Source: Myxococcales bacterium (GTDB lineage Bacteria > Myxococcota > Polyangia > Polyangiales > Polyangiaceae). Taken from it: 29,825 nt of DNA. Location: assembly GCA_003151595.1 (NCBI GenBank), contig PLXW01000153.1, positions 1 to 29,825 on the forward strand. Reading direction: 5' to 3'. The notes beneath the pieces were generated by a model. That model ran no database searches, had not been told where the DNA came from, and saw only the letters and a program-made list of their open reading frames with translations. A program made the translations under genes and the position numbers. Positions within the stretch are counted from its first letter, which is position 1, and the number at the start of each line of letters is the position of its first letter. Below, piece by piece: positions 1-7,929 of the stretch.

Positions 1-1318
1 TCGGGGTCGCGTTCGGGGTCGCGGTCGCGGGGGCGTTCGCGCTGACCGGCGGTCGCGGCGGAGTTCGCCACGCGACCACGGCCCACGCGATCACGAGCGA
101 CGTCGCGATCATCGTCGCGCTCCAGGCGCGGCTGCGTCGCGTCCGCGCGGCGGGGCTCGCCGTTTGCCCCTCGTCCGGAACGCGCTCGACGTCGAGCACA
201 CCCGACGACGGTGGCAGCGGCACGTTCACCATCGACGACACGCTCGACACTGCCGGCGGCAACGTCGAGCTTCGCGCTTCGATCTTCGTCACCGAGTCTT
301 GCGCCGCACGCGTCCTCCGCGGCGATGGATGACTCGGCTCACTCCGCGCGAGCCACTCGCGCACGGCGTCACGCTGTTGCTCGAGCTCCGTCTTCATCAC
401 CTCGTTCACGCACGTCGCCACGTCCTTCTGCGTCGCCAGCGCCTTCAAGGACGATGCCGCCTTCTCGAGCGCGTCGGCCATCTCGGCGCAGGTCGCGAAG
501 CGCTTGTCGGGGTCGCGCGTGAGGGCCTTCATCACTATGGCGTCGAGTGCCGCCGGGATCGTCGGCACGGCGCTGCGGAGCGTGGGGATGTCTTCGTAGA
601 GCACGCGGTTCAACGTCTCCGCTTCACTCTCCCCTTTGAACAGGCGACGGAACGCCAGCGTCTCCCACAGCACGATCCCCATCGCGAACACGTCCGCGCG
701 GCGATCGACGTTCGCCTTCGAGCGCGCCTGCTCCGGCGCCATGTACGCCAGCTTCCCTTTCAGCTGCCCCGTTCGCGTCACCGAAAGGCGCGTCGCCGCG
801 CGCGCGACGCCGAAGTCCGTGATGCGGGCGACGCCGTCGACGCCGACGAGCACGTTCTGCGGGGAGACGTCGCGGTGGACGATCTCGAGCGGCTTGCCGT
901 TGTCGTCTTCGAGCTCGTGCGCGGCGTGGAGCCCGGCGAGCGTGTCGAGCGCGATGCGAATGCCGATGCCCGGCGCGATCTTGGTCCCGTCCTGCGTCGC
1001 GCGCGCGAAGAGGCGCGCGGCGGTGTCCCCTTCGACGTAGTCCATCACGAGGTAGTAGCCGCGGTCCGTGATCCCGATCTCGTGGATGGGCACGACGTTC
1101 GGGTGGCGGATGCGCGCGGCGAGACGCGCCTCGTCGATGAACATGTCGACGAACTCGCGGTCCTTCGCGAGGTGCGGATGGAGTCGCTTGATGGCGAAGA
1201 GCCGCGCGACGCCGCCGAGACCGAGCAGGCGCGCGAGGTAGACGGTGGCCATCCCACCGCTGGCGAGCTCGGCGATCAGCTCGAACCGATCGAGCCTCTC
1301 TGCGGTGTCGTCTCCCAT
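1..1318 (-). CDS. Hanks-type Ser/Thr protein kinase, 3' end outside window
   Basis: This is a Ser/Thr kinase of the large myxobacterial Pkn group; the reading frame stays open to the window edge, so the C-terminus is missing. Visible motifs are a Gly-rich loop ELASGGMATVYLA (residues 17-29), the ATP-binding Lys in FAIKRL (Lys44), the catalytic loop IVHRDVSPQNVL (Asp150), DFG at 168-170 and YMAPEQAR near 192. The catalytic loop reads HRDVS rather than the usual HRDVK; I recall this variant as common among myxobacterial kinases. After the kinase domain comes a Ser/Pro-rich linker and one hydrophobic stretch near residue 410 (ATMIATSLVIAWAVVAW), so it is probably membrane-anchored with an external C-terminus. 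The ATG start lies 58 bases after the stop of the exported TPR protein on the same strand, so the two may be co-transcribed. Substrates cannot be inferred. Confidence 0.93.
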   Translation of the reverse strand, partial: MGDDTAERLDRFELIAELASGGMATVYLARLLGLGGVARLFAIKRLHPHLAKDREFVDMFIDEARLAARIRHPNVVPIHEIGITDRGYYLVMDYVEGDTAARLFARATQDGTKIAPGIGIRIALDTLAGLHAAHELEDDNGKPLEIVHRDVSPQNVLVGVDGVARITDFGVARAATRLSVTRTGQLKGKLAYMAPEQARSKANVDRRADVFAMGIVLWETLAFRRLFKGESEAETLNRVLYEDIPTLRSAVPTIPAALDAIVMKALTRDPDKRFATCAEMADALEKAASSLKALATQKDVATCVNEVMKTELEQQRDAVREWLARSEPSHPSPRRTRAAQDSVTKIEARSSTLPPAVSSVSSMVNVPLPPSSGVLDVERVPDEGQTASPAARTRRSRAWSATMIATSLVIAWAVVAWRTPPRPPVSANAPATATPNATP

Positions 1319-1376
1319 CCGCTCCCGTGCAATTAAAGCATCTTTCGTGGAACGGGGCGCTCGGTCGGCGCGGATC

Positions 1377-2408
1377 TCAGAACGCGCCGCGAAGGCCGAG
1401 ATCGAAAGTGCCGGGTGCGGCGCTCGCATAAGGGAAAACAGCGGCGCTCGGTGACGACGCGCTCGAAGATGACGCGCCGGGCCGCGTCCATTGTGTGAGA
1501 AACACACCGATCAGCGCCGTAGTCACCCCGGCGCCGGCCGTGCCCGCGAGGATCAGGTTCGTGCGGAGCTCGGCGTCCTTGCCGCGCTGGTACTCCGGGC
1601 AGCTCGAGCCGAGCCCGACGCAGTCGCGACGAACGGCGTCGACACCGGGATCGTTCTTCGCCGCGATCCCCGAGACGATGGTGGCCGCGATGCCGACCGC
1701 CGTGAGCCCCGCACCGACGATGAAGACCGCGGGGCCGAGCGGTTTTCGCTTCGGAGGCGCAGCGGCGACGACGCGCGGATCGGGCGCGGGCGGGATCGCA
1801 GCGACGGCGGGCCGCTTCTCGGGCAACGGCGGCGCGACGACCTTCACCTCGCGCACGCTCCCGGCGTCCCCTTCGACGCTCATGGCCCGCGTGCGCTCGC
1901 CGGCCCAGCTCACGAGGACCTCGTGCTTCCCGGGCGCGAGATAGAAGACGTGCTGCGTCGCATCGAGCACCGAGACCACGCGCGCGTCGGCCGCCACGCC
2001 GCACGCCGGATCGCAGGCGACGCTGACGCCGAGCAGGCGCCCCGAGAGCTCCTCGAGCGTCGTGTTCGCGAGCGACAACGTCGCCGGATCGGTCCCGTAC
2101 CGAACGGCGGCCAGCGAGGCGAGCGTCGCGGCGCGCGCGTCGTCGTGGGCGGCGAGGCGCGCGCGAATCGCGCTGCGGAGCGGCTCGGGGCGCGGCGCAT
2201 CCTGGTACGCGTTCTCGAAGTGCACGGCAGCTTCGCCGAAATCGCCCGCGAGGTACGCACGGCGTCCCTTGTCGAACTCCTCGGCCGCGCTCTTGATGCG
2301 CTCCGCGCTCGGCTCGGCGTCGGCCGCGCGCGCCGTCGAGGACGCGACCATCGTCACCGTCGCGATCGCGACCAGGAGTCCGACGCCGGCAGAAGAGCCA
2401 CCGCGCAT
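1377..2408 (-). CDS. Exported TPR/PEGA-like protein, kinase partner
   Basis: This 343-residue protein has a signal peptide (hydrophobic core about residues 9-24, likely cleavage after ARA near 28). A TPR-like helical segment at about 33-115 includes FDKGRRAYLAGDFGEAAVHF. Next is a PEGA-like beta region at about 120-200, with a Cys pair (ACDPACG) and FYLAPGKHEVLVSW. A Pro/Ala linker is followed by two hydrophobic segments at about 225-248 and 285-307. The order signal peptide, TPR, PEGA-like domain, membrane segments recurs in myxobacteria next to Ser/Thr kinases, where such proteins are usually annotated only as tetratricopeptide proteins. The kinase lies directly downstream on the same strand. 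A partial protein of the same general type follows the kinase at the other end of the window. The role is unknown; an envelope sensor or scaffold for the kinase is an inference. No Shine-Dalgarno is evident before the ATG. Confidence 0.85.
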   Translation of the reverse strand: MRGGSSAGVGLLVAIATVTMVASSTARAADAEPSAERIKSAAEEFDKGRRAYLAGDFGEAAVHFENAYQDAPRPEPLRSAIRARLAAHDDARAATLASLAAVRYGTDPATLSLANTTLEELSGRLLGVSVACDPACGVAADARVVSVLDATQHVFYLAPGKHEVLVSWAGERTRAMSVEGDAGSVREVKVVAPPLPEKRPAVAAIPPAPDPRVVAAAPPKRKPLGPAVFIVGAGLTAVGIAATIVSGIAAKNDPGVDAVRRDCVGLGSSCPEYQRGKDAELRTNLILAGTAGAGVTTALIGVFLTQWTRPGASSSSASSPSAAVFPYASAAPGTFDLGLRGAF

Positions 2409-2441
2409 CCACGAAGCGTCGCAGAGGGCGAGGCCCGACGC

Positions 2442-2447
2442 TACAAT
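2442..2447 (+). promoter_or_regulatory. Putative -10 box of a leaderless promoter
   Basis: TACAAT lies 7 bases before the TTG at 2455, which would place the transcription start at or next to the start codon. There is no recognisable -35 hexamer and no Shine-Dalgarno. The divergent gap is only 46 bases. The same spacing recurs upstream of four other genes in the window. Confidence 0.4.
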
Positions 2448-2454
2448 CCCAGCA

Positions 2455-3684
2455 TTGCTTCGTCGTCGCCCCGCCTACACGAGTGCCGTGATCCCGTTCG
2501 CCGCGTGCGCGCTCGCGTGCGTCGTCATCGGTGCCGCATGCGGAATCTACGGCCAGGACGATCTCCTCCCGGCGCCGACACCGCTGCTCGACGCCGGTCA
2601 CGACGCCGCGCCGATCGTCACGCCGCCCGTCGACGCCGGTCGCGTCGACGCCGACACGTGCGCGCACACGCGCTGGCCCGCGCGTCCCGCCGACGACGAC
2701 CCGAGCACGACGCCGAACGTCACGGCCATGAGCGCGATCGCCACGCTCAGCCTCGGGCTCGCGCCGGAAGGCGGTCCGGCGCCGCTCATTGGCTTCGATC
2801 TCGATCGCGTGTGCACCTGCCCCGGCCCCGACTCGTGCGTGAACTCGTTCAATACGAACCCCCACTGCGACGAGAAGGGCGGGCGCGACAACGCGGCGCA
2901 GGCGCTTCTTCAGATCGTCGAGACGCTCCCCGGGTTGAACGAGGCGGCGCTGAATCAGCAGCTGAGCAGCGGCAAGTACGGGCTCGTCTTCGCCGTGAGT
3001 CAGTGGAACGGCCAGCCCAACGACACGCAGGTGAACATCTCGCTCTTCGTCTCCAACGGTCTGACGCCCGACGACGCGGGGACCGTCGGACCGGTGAAGG
3101 GCGACGGGAGCGACGTGTGGCTCCTCTCGTCCGGATCGCTCCTCGGCGGCGACTCGCTGGCCGGCGTCGACTGCGGCAACGGCAACCCGCAATGCTCGCC
3201 CGTCTACTACGACGACAACGCGTACGTCACCGGTGGCACGATCGTCGGCAGCGTCGACTTCCAGATCGCGCTCGGCGGCAGCGGCTCGGGCACCGTGAAC
3301 GTGAACCTCACCGGCAGCGTCGTGCTCGCGACGCTCGTCTCGAGCGCCGGCGGATGGTCACTCGCGAACGGCACGATCGCCGGACGCTGGGCCACCTCGA
3401 AGCTCCTCTCGAGCCTCGCCGCGCTCGACGATCCGCTGAAATCGGGCTCGTACCTCTGCGGCGACGACGGCACCTACGGGATCGTGAAGAACGACATCTG
3501 CAACGCGATGGACATCGCCGCCGATCCGAACCTCGATCAGACCGGCGCGCCGTGCGACGCGATCTCGGTCTCGCTCGGCTTCACTGCCAACCCCGCGCAG
3601 ATGGGCGTCGTCACGACGAAGGGGCAACCGTTCACCGGCTGCACCAGCGACGCCGGCGTGCCGTTTCACGATCAGTGTCAGTAG
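2455..3684 (+). CDS. Putative lipoprotein of unknown function
   Basis: I do not recognise a family. From the TTG start the product is 409 residues. It begins with a basic n-region (LRRRP) and a hydrophobic stretch ending in VVIGAACG, consistent with lipoprotein export although the lipobox is not canonical. A Pro/Asp/Ala linker follows, of the kind that tethers myxobacterial lipoproteins. The globular part has several Cys residues (CTCPGPDSC, CGNGNPQC, CTSDAG), probably disulfide-bonded outside the cytoplasm, and Gly/Ser-rich beta-type segments such as GSGSGTVNVNLTGSVV. A GTG at 2488 is an alternative start but would lose the basic n-region. The frame stays open upstream to 2062, but that part overlaps the divergent gene and is not believable. 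The gene converges on the E2 gene with a 22-base gap. Confidence 0.72.
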   Translation: MLRRRPAYTSAVIPFAACALACVVIGAACGIYGQDDLLPAPTPLLDAGHDAAPIVTPPVDAGRVDADTCAHTRWPARPADDDPSTTPNVTAMSAIATLSLGLAPEGGPAPLIGFDLDRVCTCPGPDSCVNSFNTNPHCDEKGGRDNAAQALLQIVETLPGLNEAALNQQLSSGKYGLVFAVSQWNGQPNDTQVNISLFVSNGLTPDDAGTVGPVKGDGSDVWLLSSGSLLGGDSLAGVDCGNGNPQCSPVYYDDNAYVTGGTIVGSVDFQIALGGSGSGTVNVNLTGSVVLATLVSSAGGWSLANGTIAGRWATSKLLSSLAALDDPLKSGSYLCGDDGTYGIVKNDICNAMDIAADPNLDQTGAPCDAISVSLGFTANPAQMGVVTTKGQPFTGCTSDAGVPFHDQCQ

Positions 3685-3706
3685 CGGGCGTCGCGCGCGA
3701 TCGCGA

Positions 3707-5113
3707 TCACGCCATCTCGAGGAACAACCGATCGGGATTCTGCAGATACCCGATGACGTCGTACGCGAACGCCGCGCCGACGTGGCCGTCGACGATGCGG
3801 TGATCGAACGAGAGCGACAGCAGCATGATCTCGCCGATGGCGATGCGTCCGTCTTTGACGACCGGCTTCTCTTTGATCTGGTGAACGCCGAGGATCGCCA
3901 CTTCGGGGAAGTTGACGATCGGCGTCGCGAAGAGCCCGCCCTGCGCGCCGAGCGACGTGATGGTGAACGTCGAGCCGCTTAGGTCTTCGAGCTTCGACTT
4001 GCCGTTCTTGGCGTCGGTCGCCACGCGCTCGATGTCGCGCGCGATCTCGAGGATGCTCTTGCGATCGCAGTCCTTGACGACCGGCACGATGAGCCCGCCC
4101 TCGGTCGAGGCCGCGATCCCGATGTTGTAGTACTTGCGGTAGACGAGCTCGTTGGTCGACTCGTCGAGCGCGGAGTTGAGGATCGGGTGCTTCTTCAGCC
4201 CGGCCACGCACGCCTTCACGATGAACGGCAGGAACGAGAGCTTCACGCCTTGCGCTTCGGCTTGCGGCTTCATGCGCGCGCGGAGCGCCTTGATGGCCGA
4301 GACGTCGCACTCTTCGACGAACGTGAAGTGCGCGGCGGTCTGCGTCGACTGCTGCATCTTCGTCGCGATCTTGCGGCGAAGGCCGGCGAAGGGCTTGCGC
4401 TCCTCGAGCTGCGATTGCTCGGCTGACGGCGCGTGAATCTTCACGGCCTCCCGCGCGACGATCCCTGACGCTCCGGCGCTCGGCGCACGCGGCGCTTCGG
4501 ATCGCACGGGCGCTTGCGACGGTGACGGCGACGCCGCAGGCGCGCTCGTCGCGAACATCTGCACGTCGGCCTTGGTGGTCCGCCCTTGCGGTCCGGTCGG
4601 CGGGACGCGCGTGAGATCGATGTCCATCTCGCGCGCCAGCCTTCGCGTGGCCGGCGTGGCCAGCGGCTTGTCGTTCTTGAACGACTGCGTCGCGCCCGAA
4701 GCGCCCGACGAAGACGCGCGCGCGGCGGGCGCGGCGCCCATGCCGGGGAGGTGCTCCTTGATGTCGCCGACGGCCGTCGCCGCGGGCCCGTCGTCCTTCT
4801 TCTGCGTGCCGTTCGTCGGCGCGAGGCCGTTGCCGTTCGTGTGCTCCGCTTTCACGCCGGGCGCAGACGCGCCGCCGAGCTCGAAGACCACGAGCGTCGA
4901 GTGCACCATCACGATCTCGCCGACCTTGCCGGTCGTCTCGAGGATCGTCCCCGCGCGAGGCGCGCCGATCGTCACGGTCGCCTTGTCGGTCATGACCTCG
5001 ACCATCGGCTGGTCTTCTTTGACGACGTCACCCGGCTTCACCAGCCAGTTGACGACCTCGCCCTCGGTGACCCCTTCGCCGATGTCCGGAAGCTTGAATT
5101 CCCAGCGCGCCAT
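3707..5113 (-). CDS. bkdB: Branched-chain 2-oxoacid dehydrogenase E2, dihydrolipoyl acyltransferase
   Basis: E2 moves the acyl group made by E1 onto a lipoyl arm and then onto CoA, and forms the core of the cytoplasmic complex. The 468 residues show the full family order. The lipoyl domain covers 1-80, with the lipoylated Lys44 in EVMTDKATV. A flexible Ala/Pro/Ser linker follows. The peripheral-subunit-binding domain at about 150-187 (ATPATRRLAREMDIDL) docks E1 or E3. A second linker leads to the acyltransferase domain from about 235, with the active-site motif SFDHRIVDG (His438, Asp442). It is last of three same-strand genes, 46 bases after the E1beta stop. No E3 (dihydrolipoamide dehydrogenase) gene is present in the window. 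Assignment to branched-chain rather than pyruvate substrates rests mainly on the E1 neighbours. Confidence 0.93.
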   Translation of the reverse strand: MARWEFKLPDIGEGVTEGEVVNWLVKPGDVVKEDQPMVEVMTDKATVTIGAPRAGTILETTGKVGEIVMVHSTLVVFELGGASAPGVKAEHTNGNGLAPTNGTQKKDDGPAATAVGDIKEHLPGMGAAPAARASSSGASGATQSFKNDKPLATPATRRLAREMDIDLTRVPPTGPQGRTTKADVQMFATSAPAASPSPSQAPVRSEAPRAPSAGASGIVAREAVKIHAPSAEQSQLEERKPFAGLRRKIATKMQQSTQTAAHFTFVEECDVSAIKALRARMKPQAEAQGVKLSFLPFIVKACVAGLKKHPILNSALDESTNELVYRKYYNIGIAASTEGGLIVPVVKDCDRKSILEIARDIERVATDAKNGKSKLEDLSGSTFTITSLGAQGGLFATPIVNFPEVAILGVHQIKEKPVVKDGRIAIGEIMLLSLSFDHRIVDGHVGAAFAYDVIGYLQNPDRLFLEMA

Positions 5114-5159
5114 GATGTGTCTCGATCTACTCGGGTTGCGGAAACTGAATGGGAAAACG

Positions 5160-6137
5160 TCAGCGGAACTGAGCGGTGCTCACGATAGCCGGCAAGATAC
5201 GGTGCGCCAGCGGGAGGTACTCCATCTCGAGCGTGTACGGGAACGGCGTGTCCCATCCCGTGACGCGGACCGGCGGCGCTTCGAGGTGCACGAACGCCTT
5301 CTCGTTGATGAGCGCAACGAGCTCGGCCCCGAACCCGCACGTCTTCGGCGCCTCGTGCACGATGACGACGCGGCCGGTCTTCTTCACGCTGGCGACGATG
5401 GCGTCGATGTCGACGGGCCACAGCGTGCGGAGATCGATGACCTCGCACTCGATCCCCTTCTCCTTGGCCTGATCGGCCGCGGAGATGGCCTCGTAGAGCA
5501 TCGCGCCCCAGGCGATCACGGTGACGTCTTTCCCTTCGCGCGCGATCCGCGCCTTGCCGATCTCGACGACGTAGTCCCCCTCCGGCACCTCGCCCTTGGC
5601 CGCGCGGTAGATCCGCTTCGGCTCGAAGAACAGGACCGGATCGGGATCGCGGATCGACGCGAGGAGCAACCCCTTCGCGTCGGCCGGCGTCGCCGGGCAG
5701 ACGACCTTCAAGCCCGACACGTGAATGAAGAGCGATTCGGGCGACTGCGAATGGTAGTGCCCGCCGCGAATGCCGCCGCCGACCGGCGTGCGGATGACGA
5801 GCTTGGCGGAGTACTCGCCGCCGGAGCGATAGCGGTACTTCGCGAGCTCGCTGACGATCTGATCGTACGCCGGGAAGATGAAGTCGGAGAACTGGATCTC
5901 GGGGATCGGCACCATGCCGTAGAGCGCCATGCCGATCGCGCAGCCGATGATCCCGCCTTCACTGAGCGGCGTGTCGATCACGCGGTCGTCGCCGAACTCG
6001 TCGTAGAGCCCCTGCGTCACGCGGAAGACGCCCCCCACCTTGCCGACGTCCTCGCCGAGGACGACGACGCGCGGATCGCGCCGCATCTCCCCGCGGAGAC
6101 CGTCGTTGATGGCCTGGACCATGTTCATCGTGGGCAT
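5160..6137 (-). CDS. bkdA2: Branched-chain 2-oxoacid dehydrogenase E1 beta subunit
   Basis: This is the beta half of the thiamin-diphosphate-dependent E1 that decarboxylates the 2-oxoacids of Val, Leu and Ile. The 325 residues match family length. The N-terminal transketolase-like pyrimidine-binding domain contains VVLGEDVGKVGGVF (about 24-37) and the substrate-side segment GGHYHSQSPESLF. The C-terminal domain contains VTVIAWGAMLYEA and VIDLRTLWPVD, both typical of the family. The SQSPES segment resembles branched-chain E1beta more than pyruvate E1beta. The gene starts 51 bases after the E1alpha stop and lies 46 bases before E2, so the three genes form one operon. In Myxococcus xanthus the equivalent complex supplies isovaleryl-CoA for iso-branched fatty acids; the same role here is an inference. 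ATG codons at 6137 and 6128 are both possible starts. Confidence 0.94.
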   Translation of the reverse strand: MPTMNMVQAINDGLRGEMRRDPRVVVLGEDVGKVGGVFRVTQGLYDEFGDDRVIDTPLSEGGIIGCAIGMALYGMVPIPEIQFSDFIFPAYDQIVSELAKYRYRSGGEYSAKLVIRTPVGGGIRGGHYHSQSPESLFIHVSGLKVVCPATPADAKGLLLASIRDPDPVLFFEPKRIYRAAKGEVPEGDYVVEIGKARIAREGKDVTVIAWGAMLYEAISAADQAKEKGIECEVIDLRTLWPVDIDAIVASVKKTGRVVIVHEAPKTCGFGAELVALINEKAFVHLEAPPVRVTGWDTPFPYTLEMEYLPLAHRILPAIVSTAQFR

Positions 6138-6188
6138 CGTGTCGTTCTCGTTCTCGGGTCTCTGGATCGGTGCGTATCGGTGATGGGG

Positions 6189-7361
6189 CTACGGCTTGGC
6201 GAGGCCGGTGGCGCGCGGCGAAGCGAGGAGCTCTTCGCGCTGTTCATCGAGTGAGGACGTCGGGGTCTCGAAGACGTCGTCGAACATCGTCCCCAGGGCG
6301 GGGGGCGCGAGGCGCTCGGAGAGCTCGATGGCGGCGTCGATCTCGCCGAGCGTGGCCGACTCGTACTCGCGCTGCGTCGCTTCCGACCACAGGCCGCGCG
6401 ACTCCAGGTGGCGACGAACGCGGAGCAGCGGATCCCGCTTCTTCCACGGGTCGTTCGGGTCTTTCGCGCCTTCGCGCGCCGGCGGCATACGCGCGGTGAG
6501 CGCCTCGATCATCGTGGGCCCCTCGCCCCGCGACGCCCGCGCGATCGCTTCGCGCGTGACGGCGATGACCGCGAAGAGATCGTTCCCGTCGCACCGCAGC
6601 CCCGGGATCCCGTACGCGATTCCCTTCGCGGCGAACGACGGCGACGCGGTCTGCTTGTCGGCCGGGAGCCCTTGCGCCCACCCGTTGTTGCGACAGAGGA
6701 GGACGAGCGGCACGTTGAAGACGCCCGCGAAGTTCATCCCGTTGTGAAACTCACCGGAGCTGGTGGCGCCTTCGCCGAAGAAGACGAGCGTGACGACGTC
6801 GTCGGCGCCGACCGCGGCCTTGCCTGCGCGCTTCGCGTTCGCGTCGATCTTCGCCGCCCACGCGAACCCGGCCGCGTGCGTGATCTGCGTCCCGACCGGC
6901 GAGCTGATCGACGTGAAGCGCGCGATCTTCGCGCCGTAGTGATCCGGCATCTGGCGCCCCTTCATGGGGTCGGCCTCGTTGCCGAACATGTGGTTCACGT
7001 ATGCGGCGAGCGGCATCCCGCGCCAGAGCGCCGCGCCGAACTCGCGGTAGCACGGGAAGATCCAGTCTTGATCGCGCAGCGCCGCGGCCGATCCCAGGAT
7101 CGCCGCCTCTTCTCCCTGCGATCCGATGTGAAACCCGATGCGCCCCTGCCGCTGAAGCGCGACGAGCCGCTCGTCGAGCAGCCGCACGCGAACCATCGCC
7201 TTGTAGATGGCGACGATCGCGTCGGGCTCGAGCTTCGGATCGTGCGCCGGGTCGAGCGACCCGTCGTCGCGGAGAACGCGAACGACGTCGTCCTCGAGCG
7301 GGGCGATCGGGGCGGCGTGCGGTGCGGGAGCGGCGCCTTGCATGGAGGGGAGGCGCGACAT
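6189..7361 (-). CDS. bkdA1: Branched-chain 2-oxoacid dehydrogenase E1 alpha subunit
   Basis: This subunit carries most of the thiamin-diphosphate site of E1. From the ATG at 7361 the product is 390 residues, close to family length. Visible motifs are GRIGFHIGSQGEEAA (73-87), FPCYREFGAALWRG (102-115), GRQMPDHYG (135-143) and the ThDP/Mg signature that begins GEGATSSGEFHNG at 196 and ends at Asn225-Asn226. GRQMPDHYG and the following TSISSPVGTQ are characteristic of branched-chain E1alpha. The frame continues upstream to 7916, but that stretch runs through a tandem repeat and reads as low-complexity Arg/Pro/Ser, so I start at 7361. An ATG at 7343 is an alternative. Neither start has a clear Shine-Dalgarno. 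It is the first gene of the operon. Confidence 0.93.
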   Translation of the reverse strand: MSRLPSMQGAAPAPHAAPIAPLEDDVVRVLRDDGSLDPAHDPKLEPDAIVAIYKAMVRVRLLDERLVALQRQGRIGFHIGSQGEEAAILGSAAALRDQDWIFPCYREFGAALWRGMPLAAYVNHMFGNEADPMKGRQMPDHYGAKIARFTSISSPVGTQITHAAGFAWAAKIDANAKRAGKAAVGADDVVTLVFFGEGATSSGEFHNGMNFAGVFNVPLVLLCRNNGWAQGLPADKQTASPSFAAKGIAYGIPGLRCDGNDLFAVIAVTREAIARASRGEGPTMIEALTARMPPAREGAKDPNDPWKKRDPLLRVRRHLESRGLWSEATQREYESATLGEIDAAIELSERLAPPALGTMFDDVFETPTSSLDEQREELLASPRATGLAKP

Positions 7362-7389
7362 TACTCGAATGGAGGGCGCGCGGAAGGGG

Positions 7390-7458
7390 CCTCGCATCGC
7401 CTTCAGGCGATCGGCGATCGCAGGCGACCTCGCATCGCCTTCAGGCGATCGGCGATCG
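7390..7458. repeat. Direct repeat of 31 bp at 38-bp period
   Basis: Bases 7390-7420 and 7428-7458 are identical. Each copy holds an inverted repeat ATCGCC-TTC-AGGCGAT-type core followed by GGCGATCG. The pair lies between the E1alpha start and the larger 21-bp array and appears to be a diverged edge of it. Confidence 0.9.
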
Positions 7459-7477
7459 TGTGCAGGCGATGTCCGAT

Positions 7478-7686
7478 CGCCTCTAGGCGATCTGGGCCGC
7501 CTGATAAGCGACCTGCGGCGCCTGCCAGGCGATCCGGGCCGCCTGCCAGGCGATCCGGGCCGCCTGCCAGGCGATCCGGGCCGCCTGCCAGGCGATCCGG
7601 GGCGCCTACCAGGCGATCTGGGCTGCCTGCAAGGCGACCTGGGTCGCCTGCTAGGCGATCTCGGTCGCCTGCTAGGCGACCTGGGG
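7478..7686. repeat. Palindromic tandem array, 21-bp period, about ten units
   Basis: One 20-bp unit (7478-7497) is followed by nine units of exactly 21 bp that start at 7498, 7519, 7540, 7561, 7582, 7603, 7624, 7645 and 7666. The consensus unit is CGCCTGCCAGGCG followed by ATCCGGGC. Units at 7519-7581 are identical and the outer ones have diverged by a few bases. Each unit holds an inverted repeat with CGCCT and AGGCG arms around a 3-base centre, so each could form a small hairpin or bind a dimeric protein. Because 21 is divisible by 3, all frames stay open across it, which creates spurious Arg/Pro-rich reading frames on both strands. It lies 117 bases upstream of the branched-chain dehydrogenase operon. 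There are no spacers, so it is not CRISPR. Confidence 0.95.
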
Positions 7687-7929
7687 TCTTGTCGAGGCGA
7701 GGTTTCCGGACACGCGGGGCGCGCGATAGGCACAAACTTACGTAACCGCTGCACATTCAACCCGATCGACGAGAACGTCGCTTCGATCGCGACGCGCCGG
7801 ACCCCGAGCGTCAGCGATGCGCTGGACCTTGGCCCCCGGCCCTCCCCTCGATGCGCCCACTCCACCGCGCGACGAGCGCAGCGCGAAGTAGAGCGTGACG
7901 CCCCTTGGATTCGCAAGGGCGAGTGACGC
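7687..7929 (-). promoter_or_regulatory. Non-coding region likely holding the bkd operon promoter
   Basis: No coding frame is believable here. Most of it is GC-rich, but 7731-7756 is locally AT-richer and contains the perfect palindrome TTACGTAA (7738-7745). On the minus strand a TTGAAT near 7757-7762 could serve as a -35 element, but no convincing -10 follows at normal spacing. The promoter of the dehydrogenase operon must lie between 7362 and 7929 unless it reads through from the lipoprotein gene upstream. Confidence 0.3.

Noticed and set aside
2062..2454. Upstream extension of the plus-strand lipoprotein
   Set aside because: It is antisense to the TPR gene and would bury the signal sequence inside the protein.
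1491..3803. A 770-codon plus-strand open frame
   Set aside because: It lies antisense to the TPR gene and out of frame with the lipoprotein gene. Its product is low-complexity Arg/Ala/Gly with no recognisable motif, the usual shadow of GC-rich coding DNA.
7478..7686. CRISPR array
   Set aside because: Units are directly adjacent with no unique spacers, the unit is too short, and no cas genes are present.
7362..7916. 185-residue N-terminal extension of E1alpha
   Set aside because: It is read through the 21-bp array and the flanking non-coding DNA. The repeat keeps all frames open, and the product is Arg/Pro/Ser heptads unlike any E1alpha.
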